Origin: Murimonas intestini
Lineage (GTDB): Bacteria; Bacillota; Clostridia; Lachnospirales; Lachnospiraceae
Reading direction: 5' to 3'
NCBI RefSeq assembly: GCF_024622195.1
Contig: NZ_JANKBI010000002.1
Coordinates: forward strand, 186,001 to 250,000
DNA: 64,000 nt
Under the pieces are notes generated by a model. That model saw nothing but the letters and a program-made list of their open reading frames with translations, was not told the DNA's origin and did no database searches. The translations under genes were made by a program, and so were the position numbers. Of this stretch, positions 1 to 7,767 are shown one piece after another (within the stretch, counting starts at the first letter, position 1; every line of letters begins with the position of its first letter).

Positions 1-402
1 GAAAACTGGATCAGACGCCATCTGGAAGAGAACAGGACGGCAGAGAAGAAGAAAAGTGATGAGCTGGATCCGCAGCAGAAGGCAGAGATGTATGAAAATG
101 CCAGGACTGTATTGAAAAGAAAAGCTCTGGACTTTGCCGGACAGATGGGCGTCTCATTCGGGCGGATCACCATCAAAGAGCAGAAGACGAGATGGGGAAG
201 CTGCAGCAGCCGCGGAAATCTGAATTTTAACTGGAAGCTGATGCTGGCCCCGGAGGAAGTGCAGGATTATGTGGTGGTGCATGAGCTTGCCCACTTAAAG
301 GAAATGAACCACTCACCGGCTTTTTACAGGGAAGTAGAAAAAGTCATGCCTGATTACAGGCTTTGGCAGAAGTGGCTGCGCTATTACGGAAAAATGCTGT
401 AG
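1..402 (+). CDS. YgjP-type metallopeptidase (M48-like, DUF45), 3' part
   Basis: The reading frame is open from the first base of the window, so the true start lies upstream and only the C-terminal 133 residues are seen. They carry the zinc-binding HELAH motif followed by the downstream NHSPAF segment and a WGSCS motif, which together are typical of the YgjP/DUF45 family of SprT-like metal-dependent hydrolases. The two His and the Glu of HELAH would be zinc ligands and catalytic base. The cellular substrate of this family is not settled. The gene ends eight bases before a decayed copy of a dispersed repeat (410-436). Confidence 0.85.
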   Translation, partial: ENWIRRHLEENRTAEKKKSDELDPQQKAEMYENARTVLKRKALDFAGQMGVSFGRITIKEQKTRWGSCSSRGNLNFNWKLMLAPEEVQDYVVVHELAHLKEMNHSPAFYREVEKVMPDYRLWQKWLRYYGKML

Positions 403-409
403 ACTTATA

Positions 410-436
410 GTAACTGAGAAGGTACTGAACAGCTGC
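410..436 (+). repeat. Decayed end of the 132-bp dispersed repeat
   Basis: This 27-bp stretch matches the right end of the repeats at 43546-43677 and 47634-47765 at 24 of 27 positions, including an unbroken 15-base run GAAGGTACTGAACAG. The left part of the element is absent. As with the full copies it lies immediately behind a stop codon (402). The outer arm bases have drifted, so its terminal hairpin is weakened. Confidence 0.65.
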
Positions 437-465
437 GGCTTATTTTTGAAAAAGAGGTTTTAGAG

Positions 466-1911
466 ATGAAAAAAATATTAAACTGGAAAAGATGCCTTGT
501 GCTGCTGGTGCTGGCCGCAGTCCTGTATCTTATAATAGGAATGATGGCGCCCTTCTGGCATATGAAAGATGTCAGTGAAGAGTATAAGAAATCTTTTGAC
601 GTAAGCCAGTTCTACGGAGAACAGGAATCAGTGGACAGGGCGGCGATCGTGGAGTCAAGCATGGATGCTCTGGATGAGAGGATACGCCTGATAAACAAGG
701 CCAGCGAGAGGATCATTATGTCCACCTTTGACATGCGTCCGGGCGAGAGCACCAGGGATGTGCTCTGTATGCTGCAGGAGGCTGCAGACAGGGGAGTCAG
801 GGTGCAGATACTTGTGGATGGCATTAGCGGCCTCATACGTATGGAGGGAAATGAGCTTTTCTATGCAGTGTCAGCCCACCCGAATATTGAAATTAAGATC
901 TACAACAAGCCGGATTTTCTCAGGCCCTGGACGATACATGGGCGTATGCATGATAAATATCTGATAATTGATGATAAATACTTTCTGCTGGGGGGCAGGA
1001 ATACATTTGATTATTTCCTGGGAGACTATATAGAAGATGACAAGAGCCTGGATAGGGAAGTGTTGATCTATAATACGGCAGGCGGGACAGAGAGGTCACA
1101 TGAGAGCTCTCTTTTCCAGGTGGAAGATTACTTCAATGAGATATGGAATATGGATGTATGCCGGGATTTTCACAATGATACGTCACTTCTGGAGAAAAAG
1201 GGCGTGCAGGATGAAGTGGATTCTCTTAAGGCCCGCTATGCCATGATAAGAAGTGAGAAGGCGGGACTGTTTGAGGATGACAGTCATTATGATGAAATAA
1301 CAGTGCCGGTCAATAAGGTTACTCTTGTCTCAAATCCAAAGGGGATATACGGAAAAGAGCCTGTTGTATGGTATGAGCTGGAGCAGCTGATGAAGAATGC
1401 TGATGAGAAGGTTGTCATACATACCCCTTATGCGGTTATGAGCGATGATATGTATGAAGGGCTTGAGGAGATCAGCGGAAAAGAGATAGAGTGCACTATG
1501 ATGATAAATTCTGTGGAGAACGGGGATAACTTTGTGGCTTCGTCAGATTATCTGCTGCACAAGGACAGGATCATCGATACGGATGTCCAGCTGTATGAGT
1601 ACGACGGAGGTGACTCTTATCACGGCAAATCCATACTTATAGATGATAATATTTCAGTCATAGGTTCTTACAATCTGGACCTGCGCAGCACGTATGTGGA
1701 CACAGAGCTGATGCTGGTGGTTGACAGCAAAGAGCTTAATGCAGATCTTGCGGCTAAGATGGACGGCCTTCAGCAGAAATCCAGGAAGGTCCTGGACGAA
1801 AAGAACTATGAGGTACCAAAAGGACTGGTGGTGGCAGATGTGCCCATCTGGAAAAGGATCGCCTGGGCGGTGACAGGTGTGGTGCTCCAGCCGTTCAGGG
1901 TTCTTGTATAA
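466..1911 (+). CDS. Phospholipase D-like / cardiolipin synthase-like protein
   Basis: This 481-residue protein has one N-terminal membrane segment (about residues 10-28) and two HKD-type halves. The first is HDKYLIIDDKYFLLGGRN at about residues 161-178; the second is HGKSILIDDNISVIGSYN at about residues 385-402. Paired HxK motifs form one phosphodiesterase or phosphatidyl-transferase site in the PLD superfamily. The second motif reads HGK instead of HxKxxxxD with a usual bulky residue, but keeps the His, Lys and Asp. Cardiolipin synthase is the commonest role for such proteins, but the single membrane anchor leaves a secreted-face phosphodiesterase possible. An AGAGG site lies eight bases before the ATG. 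Confidence 0.8.
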   Translation: MKKILNWKRCLVLLVLAAVLYLIIGMMAPFWHMKDVSEEYKKSFDVSQFYGEQESVDRAAIVESSMDALDERIRLINKASERIIMSTFDMRPGESTRDVLCMLQEAADRGVRVQILVDGISGLIRMEGNELFYAVSAHPNIEIKIYNKPDFLRPWTIHGRMHDKYLIIDDKYFLLGGRNTFDYFLGDYIEDDKSLDREVLIYNTAGGTERSHESSLFQVEDYFNEIWNMDVCRDFHNDTSLLEKKGVQDEVDSLKARYAMIRSEKAGLFEDDSHYDEITVPVNKVTLVSNPKGIYGKEPVVWYELEQLMKNADEKVVIHTPYAVMSDDMYEGLEEISGKEIECTMMINSVENGDNFVASSDYLLHKDRIIDTDVQLYEYDGGDSYHGKSILIDDNISVIGSYNLDLRSTYVDTELMLVVDSKELNADLAAKMDGLQQKSRKVLDEKNYEVPKGLVVADVPIWKRIAWAVTGVVLQPFRVLV

Positions 1912-2027
1912 TTTTATAGAAAATATGAAAAAAAGGGAAGACTTTATGGCAGTTATGGTGTATACTATAGGGGATAGCGAATTTTAGGGAGAAAAAGCCA
2001 GACCGGGCTCATAAAGAAAATAGCGGG

Positions 2028-2049
2028 GCCGTACTCGAAAGGGTATGGC
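2028..2049 (+). promoter_or_regulatory. Hairpin in the leader of the SseB-like gene
   Basis: GCCGTACTC and GGGTATGGC pair around a GAAA tetraloop just before the ribosome site at 2060-2066. A TATACT box at 1961-1966 would place the transcript start near 1973, giving a leader of about 100 nt with this stem near its end. An outer pairing of AAAGCC (1995-2000) with GGCTTCTTT (2047-2055) is also possible. No known riboswitch consensus was recognised. Confidence 0.35.
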
Positions 2050-2077
2050 TTCTTTAGACAAGGAGAGGAAAATAAAG

Positions 2078-2929
2078 ATGACAAATGAAAGACAGGAACA
2101 GTTAAAGAAAATGCTTTTTGATAAGAAAAAGGATGTGATGGCTTACAGAAAGCTCAGTATCGAAGATCTTATCTATCTGTACAGGGCTACAGACGGCGGC
2201 CGTCTCTTTTATGGAGTCATTTTAGAAAAGCTGAGGTCTTTGGACGAGATCTGTGTGAATATTTCAAAATATACCAGGATGCCGTTCATTTACTGTGAAC
2301 CTGAGACTTTTGATGACCAGGTATTTGTGTACTGCAGCGAAGAGGCTGCAAAGGATGCTGCCGCACGTTTTGCTGAAGAGCATGCCCAGATGAACGTGGG
2401 AAAGATCAAAAAAGAAAAATTCCTGAATTTTTATGTGGGGCTTTATCTGCTTGGGGTGAATGCAGTAGTCCTGGATGACGGGGAGCAGCAGGTATCCATC
2501 CAGCTGCCGGACCTGGTGACAAGGCCTGACTATTCGAAGCTGCCGGAGGGACATATCGTAGTGGAGAACCCACAGCTTCAGCTGACTGCCATTTACTTTA
2601 TGCAGGAGCTGCGCAAGCCGGAGAAGACAAAGACCATGCAGGAATTAAAAGCCATGGAAGAAGAGATGATGGTAAATGTCCAGAGAGGAAAGTACCTTGT
2701 TCCCCTTCAGGATAAGAATAAGATCCCGTTCATGAAATATGAGAACGGCGATACCTACCAGCCGATCTTCACTGATGCCGGGGAGTTCTCAAAGTTCAAT
2801 AAGGACAATGCCTTCCAGGCAGTGGCTATGCCGTTTGAGAACCTGAAAAAAATTGTCTTAGAGCAGGCAAAGGGAATTGTTATTAATCCGCAGGGATTCC
2901 ATCTTGTACTGTTAAAGAATCAGCTGTAG
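2078..2929 (+). CDS. SseB-like family protein
   Basis: The protein of 283 residues has no signal peptide or membrane segment. Its C-terminal half, from about residue 170, has the layout of an SseB-type domain (segments such as YLVPLQDKNKIPFMKYENG followed by a short strand-helix repeat ending in NPQGFHLVL). SseB domains occur in many Firmicutes proteins of unknown function, so no activity is assigned. An in-frame ATG at 2045 exists, but the strong AAGGAGAGG at 2060-2068 lies between the two ATGs and is correctly spaced for 2078. The gene follows its own probable promoter and is ten bases ahead of the esterase gene, suggesting cotranscription. Confidence 0.7.
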   Translation: MTNERQEQLKKMLFDKKKDVMAYRKLSIEDLIYLYRATDGGRLFYGVILEKLRSLDEICVNISKYTRMPFIYCEPETFDDQVFVYCSEEAAKDAAARFAEEHAQMNVGKIKKEKFLNFYVGLYLLGVNAVVLDDGEQQVSIQLPDLVTRPDYSKLPEGHIVVENPQLQLTAIYFMQELRKPEKTKTMQELKAMEEEMMVNVQRGKYLVPLQDKNKIPFMKYENGDTYQPIFTDAGEFSKFNKDNAFQAVAMPFENLKKIVLEQAKGIVINPQGFHLVLLKNQL

Positions 2930-2938
2930 GAGAATAAT

Positions 2939-3889
2939 ATGGCGATAAACAGAGGCGTGAGGGCTATTTTAAAGGCCTTATCCTATGGGGGGATAGACCT
3001 GGAACCATCCAGGCAGTTTGCAAATTTAAAGGCGCTTGACCCTATGAAGCCCTTTTATCATACCATTGATTATAAGATTTATAATGATGGGCACGAAGTG
3101 CCGACCAGGATCTATATGCCGGGGGAACAGGGCGGTAAGCCCTGTGAGTCTCTTGGCTGCGGACACCCTGTCCTTCTTTTTTTTCACGGGGGAGGATGGG
3201 TGACAGAGAGCGCTGAGAATTATGACAGGGTATGTTCACGGATGGCCAGCAGCACGAACCATATCGTGGTTTCCGTGGATTACAGGCTGGCTCCTGAGAA
3301 CAGGTTCCCGGTGCCGCTGGAGGACTGCTATGCAGCGGCCAAAGCTCTTTTTCAGGGAAAGTTTCTTCTGAATGCCGACCCTGACAAAATAACAGTGATA
3401 GGCGACAGTGCGGGAGGAAACCTGGCGGCGGCGCTGTGCCTGCTTGCCAGGGAGAGGGGTGAATTTATGCCAAAGCGCCAGATCCTCATTTATCCTGCCC
3501 TGAGCAATGACTATTCCGAAAATTCCCCATATCCTTCTGTCCATGAGAACGGGACTGATTTTCTTCTGACGGCGAGGAAGATGAGCGACTATCTGGACAT
3601 GTATGCAGGATGTGAGGAAGACAGGAAGAGTCCCTATTTTGCGCCGCTTCTGGCGGAAGACCTGAGCGGCCAGCCAAGGACGCTTATCATTACAGCAGAA
3701 TATGATCCTCTCAGGGATGAAGGGGAGGAATACGGCAGGCGTCTTATGGAGGCGGGGACCAGTGTCCAGATCTGCCGGATCGAAGATGCGCTTCATGGTT
3801 TTTTTGCACTGGGCATTAAATTTTTGCATGTCCAGGAAAGCTTTAAGCTAATTAACGGTTTTTTAAAGGAGGTCTGGGAAGATGCTTAA
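2939..3889 (+). CDS. Alpha/beta hydrolase, HSL-type esterase
   Basis: This 316-residue soluble protein has the oxyanion-hole motif HGGG (in FFHGGGWV, about residue 82), the nucleophile elbow GDSAGGN (Ser at about residue 160), an acid residue in EYDPLRDEG (about residue 255) and a final His in HGFF (about residue 285). This is the arrangement of the hormone-sensitive-lipase (bacterial family IV) esterases, which cleave short to medium acyl esters. Its end overlaps the start of the next gene by eight bases, and that gene encodes an acyltransferase-like protein, so the two may act on the same acyl ester. The natural substrate is unknown. Confidence 0.85.
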   Translation: MAINRGVRAILKALSYGGIDLEPSRQFANLKALDPMKPFYHTIDYKIYNDGHEVPTRIYMPGEQGGKPCESLGCGHPVLLFFHGGGWVTESAENYDRVCSRMASSTNHIVVSVDYRLAPENRFPVPLEDCYAAAKALFQGKFLLNADPDKITVIGDSAGGNLAAALCLLARERGEFMPKRQILIYPALSNDYSENSPYPSVHENGTDFLLTARKMSDYLDMYAGCEEDRKSPYFAPLLAEDLSGQPRTLIITAEYDPLRDEGEEYGRRLMEAGTSVQICRIEDALHGFFALGIKFLHVQESFKLINGFLKEVWEDA

Positions 3890-5702
3890 TGCAAAAACAG
3901 CCAGATGGAGAAAACTGGATAATGCGGCTAAGATATTTCCGGCGACCAGCGGAAAAAAGGATACCAGAGTGTTTAGATTTTCCTGTGATTTAAAAGAAGA
4001 AATTGACGGGGACCTTTTGCAGAGGGCGCTGGATAAAACGATGGAGGTATATCCGTTGTTCAGATCTGTGCTGCGCAAAGGGTTTTTTTGGTTTTATCTG
4101 GAAAAAAGCGGGCTGCAGCCGATAGTGTCAGAGGAATCTAAGGCGCCGTGCAGCAGCCTTTATGTGAGGGATAAGAAGACTCTTCTGTTTGAGGTGACTT
4201 ATTATAAAAACAGGATAAATTTTGAGGTTTATCATGCAATGACAGACGGAACAGGGGCCACCCAGTTCCTGAAGGAGCTGGTAAAGAACTATCTGCTGCT
4301 GTCCCATCCTGACGAGCTGTCAGATCCGGGACCGCTGTCCGAGGAGGACTTGACATCTCAGGACAAAGAGGATGACAGCTTCTATAAGTATTATATGAAG
4401 ACCGGCAGGAAAAGAGAAAAGGAAAAATCGGATAAAGCATATCAGCTGCATGGGCCCAAGACAGAAGTAGAGAATATGATGATAGTAGAAGGGAAGGTCT
4501 CAGCTTCGGCACTGCTGGCTAAGGCAAGAGAATACGGGGTATCTATTACGGTGTTTCTGACAGCTGTGCTTTTATGTGCCATTCACAGGGAGATGAGCCC
4601 GCGGCAGGAAAAAAAGCCGGTTATCCTCATGGTTCCCGTGAACCTGAGAAAATATTTCCCGTCCAGGTCCATGCTGAATTTTTTTAGCTGGATAGATCCG
4701 GGATTCCAGTTTGAGACAGGTAAGACTACATTTGAAGATGTCATTGCTCACGTCAGGGATTATTTCAAAGCCGAGCTGTGCAAAGAGAGGCTGGCAGACA
4801 GGATGAACGCCCTGACGGGCCTGGAATTCAATCCTGTGCTCAGGGCGGCACCGTTAGTCGTTAAGAATCTGGGGCTGCTGGCCGGAGCTAAATTTACAGA
4901 AAAAAATACAACGGCCATCTATTCTAATATGGGTGTTGTGACGATGCCGGAGGATTTCAGAAAATATATAAAGTATTTCCATGTATTTACAAGTACGCCC
5001 AAGACTGAGCTGTGCATGTGTTCTTTTGAAGATGAGCTGGTTATGAGCTTTACGTCCAGATTTGAGAACGTAAATGTGGAGAGGAACTTTTTTGAGATCT
5101 TAAAGGAAAACGGACTTAAGGTCGAGATGATTGAAAATGATTTCCCGGAAAGAGACAGGCATGTGTTTGCAGGCACCAGAATCTTTCAGTGGTTTACTTT
5201 TATTTGTATTGCAGCGGCGGTCATTATGGGTGTGGTAAATGCGATTGCACTGCCGGGGATATTATGGTCACTGCCCGGAGCGTGTGCAGTACTCTGTCTC
5301 TGGATCGTATTTGCTATTGGATTTTACAAGCGGCGGAATCTGTTAAAAAATGCTATGTGGCAGCTGTTTTTTGTGATGGCCTGCTGCATCGGCTGGGATA
5401 TGGGAACAGGCTGGAAGGGCTGGTCTGTTGATTATGTGCTGCCCGGAAGTATTATTCTGACTCAGTTGTTTATGCTAATAATTGCCAGCATCCAGCACCT
5501 TGAAAGTAAAGACTATATGATATATTATGTAATGGCAGCAGGAACGGGGCTTGTTCCCGCTGTATTGTATGCAGCCGGAGCAGTGGGGGAAAGCTGGCCG
5601 TCTGTCATCTGTGCCGGGATCTCGGTATTATTTTTGACAGCGCTGCTGATATTTAAGTGGAAAGAATTGAAGTCTGAATTATCAAAGAAGCTTCATCTGT
5701 AA
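3882..5702 (+). CDS. Condensation-domain-like acyltransferase with membrane tail
   Basis: The 606-residue protein has two parts. Residues 1-420 resemble the chloramphenicol-acetyltransferase/condensation superfamily: YHAMTDGTG at about residues 116-124 is a form of HHxxxDG in which the second, catalytic His is kept and the first is Tyr. Residues about 434-595 form roughly six hydrophobic segments. Similar proteins are annotated as alcohol acetyltransferase-like or DUF6320 proteins; I recall this rather than derive it. A strong AAAGGAGGT at 3865-3873 and the overlap with the esterase stop point to translational coupling. Its role could be transfer of an acyl group to an alcohol or lipid at the membrane, but the substrate is not visible in the sequence. 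Confidence 0.65.
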   Translation: MLNAKTARWRKLDNAAKIFPATSGKKDTRVFRFSCDLKEEIDGDLLQRALDKTMEVYPLFRSVLRKGFFWFYLEKSGLQPIVSEESKAPCSSLYVRDKKTLLFEVTYYKNRINFEVYHAMTDGTGATQFLKELVKNYLLLSHPDELSDPGPLSEEDLTSQDKEDDSFYKYYMKTGRKREKEKSDKAYQLHGPKTEVENMMIVEGKVSASALLAKAREYGVSITVFLTAVLLCAIHREMSPRQEKKPVILMVPVNLRKYFPSRSMLNFFSWIDPGFQFETGKTTFEDVIAHVRDYFKAELCKERLADRMNALTGLEFNPVLRAAPLVVKNLGLLAGAKFTEKNTTAIYSNMGVVTMPEDFRKYIKYFHVFTSTPKTELCMCSFEDELVMSFTSRFENVNVERNFFEILKENGLKVEMIENDFPERDRHVFAGTRIFQWFTFICIAAAVIMGVVNAIALPGILWSLPGACAVLCLWIVFAIGFYKRRNLLKNAMWQLFFVMACCIGWDMGTGWKGWSVDYVLPGSIILTQLFMLIIASIQHLESKDYMIYYVMAAGTGLVPAVLYAAGAVGESWPSVICAGISVLFLTALLIFKWKELKSELSKKLHL

Positions 5703-5720
5703 GAGAAAGAGGTGTCTGTC

Positions 5721-6524
5721 ATGAAGATGGATATGCATTGCCATACAAAGGAAGGCTCCATAGATGGAAAAGTGAGCATTGAAGAATATATTGGGCTTTT
5801 AGAGGAAAAGGGATTCGGCGGGATGCTGATCACAGATCACAACTCGTATAAAGGATACCGTCATTGGCGTGATCATATAAAAGGGAAGAGCCACAAGGAT
5901 TTTGTGGTTCTAAAGGGCATTGAATACGATACCAGCAACGCAGGCCATATACTGGTTATCATGCCGGAAGGAATGAAGCTGAGGATTCTTGAGCTGAGGG
6001 GGATGCCAGTCTCCCTGCTCATCACATTTGTGCATGCTTTCGGAGGAATCCTGGGACCTGCTCATCCCTGCGGTGAAAAATACATGAGCCTTGCAAACAC
6101 AAGGTATTACAGAAAAAACAGAGCAGTGCTGGCTAAATTTGATTTTATAGAAGGGTTTAACTCCTGTGAGCCTGTGCAGGCCAACAGTGAAGCTATGAAG
6201 CTGGCAGAAAAATATAAAAAGCCTGTTTTTGGGGGAAGTGATTCCCACCGGTATGACTGTGTGGGAACTGGATTTACAGATTTCCAGGAAGAGATCACAT
6301 GTGAATCGCAGCTGATAGAATACGTAAGGCAGAAAAAGCCCATGGAGGCCGGAGGAGTACTATATAAGGGCACGACAAAGGAAAAGATAGGAGCTGCCAA
6401 TCATCTCCTTGTATATTCCTTCTGGCTCTACAATAAAAGCGCAGCCTTTCTCAGGTCACATAAAAGAAGAGGTCAGTCCAGGTATCTGAAACTCAATATG
6501 GATCATGGAAACGGGAAAAGTTAA
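5721..6524 (+). CDS. PHP-domain phosphoesterase
   Basis: The N-terminus MDMHCHT and the following LITDHNSY are motifs I and II of the PHP domain, and later HP (in GPAHPCGE) and GGSDSHRYD supply the remaining metal ligands. PHP proteins bind two or three metal ions and hydrolyse phosphoesters. The 267-residue length fits a stand-alone enzyme. A GTG at 5712 is in frame, but GAGAAAGAGG at 5703-5712 is spaced for the ATG at 5721. It is the last gene of the esterase-acyltransferase set, separated by 18 bases, and is followed by a strong terminator. Its substrate is unknown. Confidence 0.8.
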   Translation: MKMDMHCHTKEGSIDGKVSIEEYIGLLEEKGFGGMLITDHNSYKGYRHWRDHIKGKSHKDFVVLKGIEYDTSNAGHILVIMPEGMKLRILELRGMPVSLLITFVHAFGGILGPAHPCGEKYMSLANTRYYRKNRAVLAKFDFIEGFNSCEPVQANSEAMKLAEKYKKPVFGGSDSHRYDCVGTGFTDFQEEITCESQLIEYVRQKKPMEAGGVLYKGTTKEKIGAANHLLVYSFWLYNKSAAFLRSHKRRGQSRYLKLNMDHGNGKS

Positions 6525-6530
6525 GAATGA

Positions 6531-6582
6531 AAAAGAAGGTATCTCTCCGCAGCATATGCGCTGCAGAGGGATACCTTCTTTT
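6531..6582. terminator. Bidirectional terminator between convergent genes
   Basis: AAAAGAAGGTATC pairs with GATACCTTCTTTT, and inner CTCT and GCAGC pair with GCTGC and AGAG around an ATAT-rich loop. The A-run on one side and T-run on the other make it usable from both strands, as expected between the plus-strand PHP gene and the minus-strand zinc-ribbon gene. Confidence 0.85.
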
Positions 6583-6642
6583 CTGATGTGATCCTTTGGC
6601 AACAGTTCAGCCTTCCACTGCTGTGGGGGCTTTGACTCAGAA

Positions 6643-7038
6643 TCAACTTTTTTTGATGAATTCAGTCTTACATTTCGGGCAGGTGACACATATTTTTCCT
6701 TTACCCTTTGGAACACGGATTTTCTGTTTGCACTTCGGGCATGTATAAATACGAAAATCCTTTCTCTGGGAAGCTATATTCTTCTCTTTTTTGAAAAAAC
6801 CGACTACCTTATTCTTGAGTCCAAGGAATTTTTCGTTCTCCTGATACCGGTTCTGGCAATTACGGGAAAACATTCTGAAATAGATCCATACAAGGCCCGC
6901 CAGGACCAGAATATTAATGATAAATGTGCGGGCAAACATATTGATGACCATTAGCACGACCAGAACGACAAGAGTAGTATTTGAGAGCTGGTCCGCACCA
7001 TAACGTCCGGCCATAAATCGTTGAAATCTTTCTTTCAT
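6643..7038 (-). CDS. Membrane protein with C-terminal zinc ribbon
   Basis: This 131-residue protein has two hydrophobic segments (about residues 18-55), a basic linker, and a C-terminal zinc ribbon with CPKC, then CVTC overlapping CPKC. The architecture suggests a small membrane-anchored protein whose ribbon faces the cytoplasm. The longer frame starting at 7107 is unlikely because GCAGGA is placed correctly for the ATG at 7038, which begins MKERFQRF. It follows the flavodoxin gene by 72 bases on the same strand and is probably cotranscribed with it. Function is unknown. Confidence 0.7.
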   Translation of the reverse strand: MKERFQRFMAGRYGADQLSNTTLVVLVVLMVINMFARTFIINILVLAGLVWIYFRMFSRNCQNRYQENEKFLGLKNKVVGFFKKEKNIASQRKDFRIYTCPKCKQKIRVPKGKGKICVTCPKCKTEFIKKS

Positions 7039-7110
7039 TTTAAAATTCCTGCTTTCTATTATTTTGATAGTCAAATACCCCGCAGCAAACTGACGGGAAA
7101 CAAACAAGCT

Positions 7111-7620
7111 TTACAGCTTTTTAAAAACTGAATCTACAAAATCCATTGCATTTTTTAAATCACCATCGTTGGGATGAAGGAGGGCTTCATCAAAATTCCG
7201 GAGCATCTTCTGGATCTGGGCGTGATTTTCGTCTGTTTCCATTGCCAGATACTTTTCACGCACGCGCATGGGCATCTTGCCCTGACACATAAACGCTCCC
7301 AGATAAACATTATCATCCGGGATAAATGCAGATACCTGGTTCTCGATCTCCTTATAGTATTCAGGAGAACCTCCCATGCCACAGGTGCCGAACAAGGCGA
7401 TGTTCTTGCCGTGTAGATCTGACAGGATATCAAGAAGCTCATAACTTGCACTGCCCCTGTTTGTCCAGAAGCCTATAAAATAAGTCTCAGCCTCAGGGTC
7501 TTCCTTAAAAAGCGCCAGACGCTGTATATCCTTGGAGGCATCAGGAATAGCCTTATATACAGCCTTTGCAACCAGCTCTGTATTACCTGTGCTGCTGGCA
7601 TATAAAACATGTACTTTCAT
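7111..7620 (-). CDS. Flavodoxin-family protein
   Basis: The N-terminus VHVLYASSTGNTELVAKAV contains the flavodoxin FMN-phosphate loop (S/T-x-T-G-N-T), and FGTCGMGGSPEYY near residue 90 matches the third FMN-contact loop. The 169-residue length fits a short-chain flavodoxin domain with a helical C-terminal extension. It would carry electrons or act as an NAD(P)H-linked FMN protein. A related flavodoxin-like protein, BilS, takes part in bilirubin reduction in gut Clostridia, but the reductase BilR is not nearby, so that role is only a possibility. AGGAAG at 7629 on the minus strand supports the ATG at 7620 over a GTG three codons earlier. Confidence 0.8.
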   Translation of the reverse strand: MKVHVLYASSTGNTELVAKAVYKAIPDASKDIQRLALFKEDPEAETYFIGFWTNRGSASYELLDILSDLHGKNIALFGTCGMGGSPEYYKEIENQVSAFIPDDNVYLGAFMCQGKMPMRVREKYLAMETDENHAQIQKMLRNFDEALLHPNDGDLKNAMDFVDSVFKKL

Positions 7621-7767
7621 AATAGTCACTTCCTATCTGTATAACAGGATATCACATCGTAAGGAAAAATGAAATTTTTTTTATATAAAAAATAATGAAG
7701 TATTTATAAAAATTGCTGTTATAAGCAAACTGTAGGCGCAGTATACCTGACTTTCTGCACCCTCCCT

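Noticed and set aside
3236..3829. A 197-codon minus-strand frame opposite the esterase gene.
   Set aside because: The plus strand encodes a complete esterase with all catalytic motifs, and the antisense product has no recognisable feature or ribosome site.
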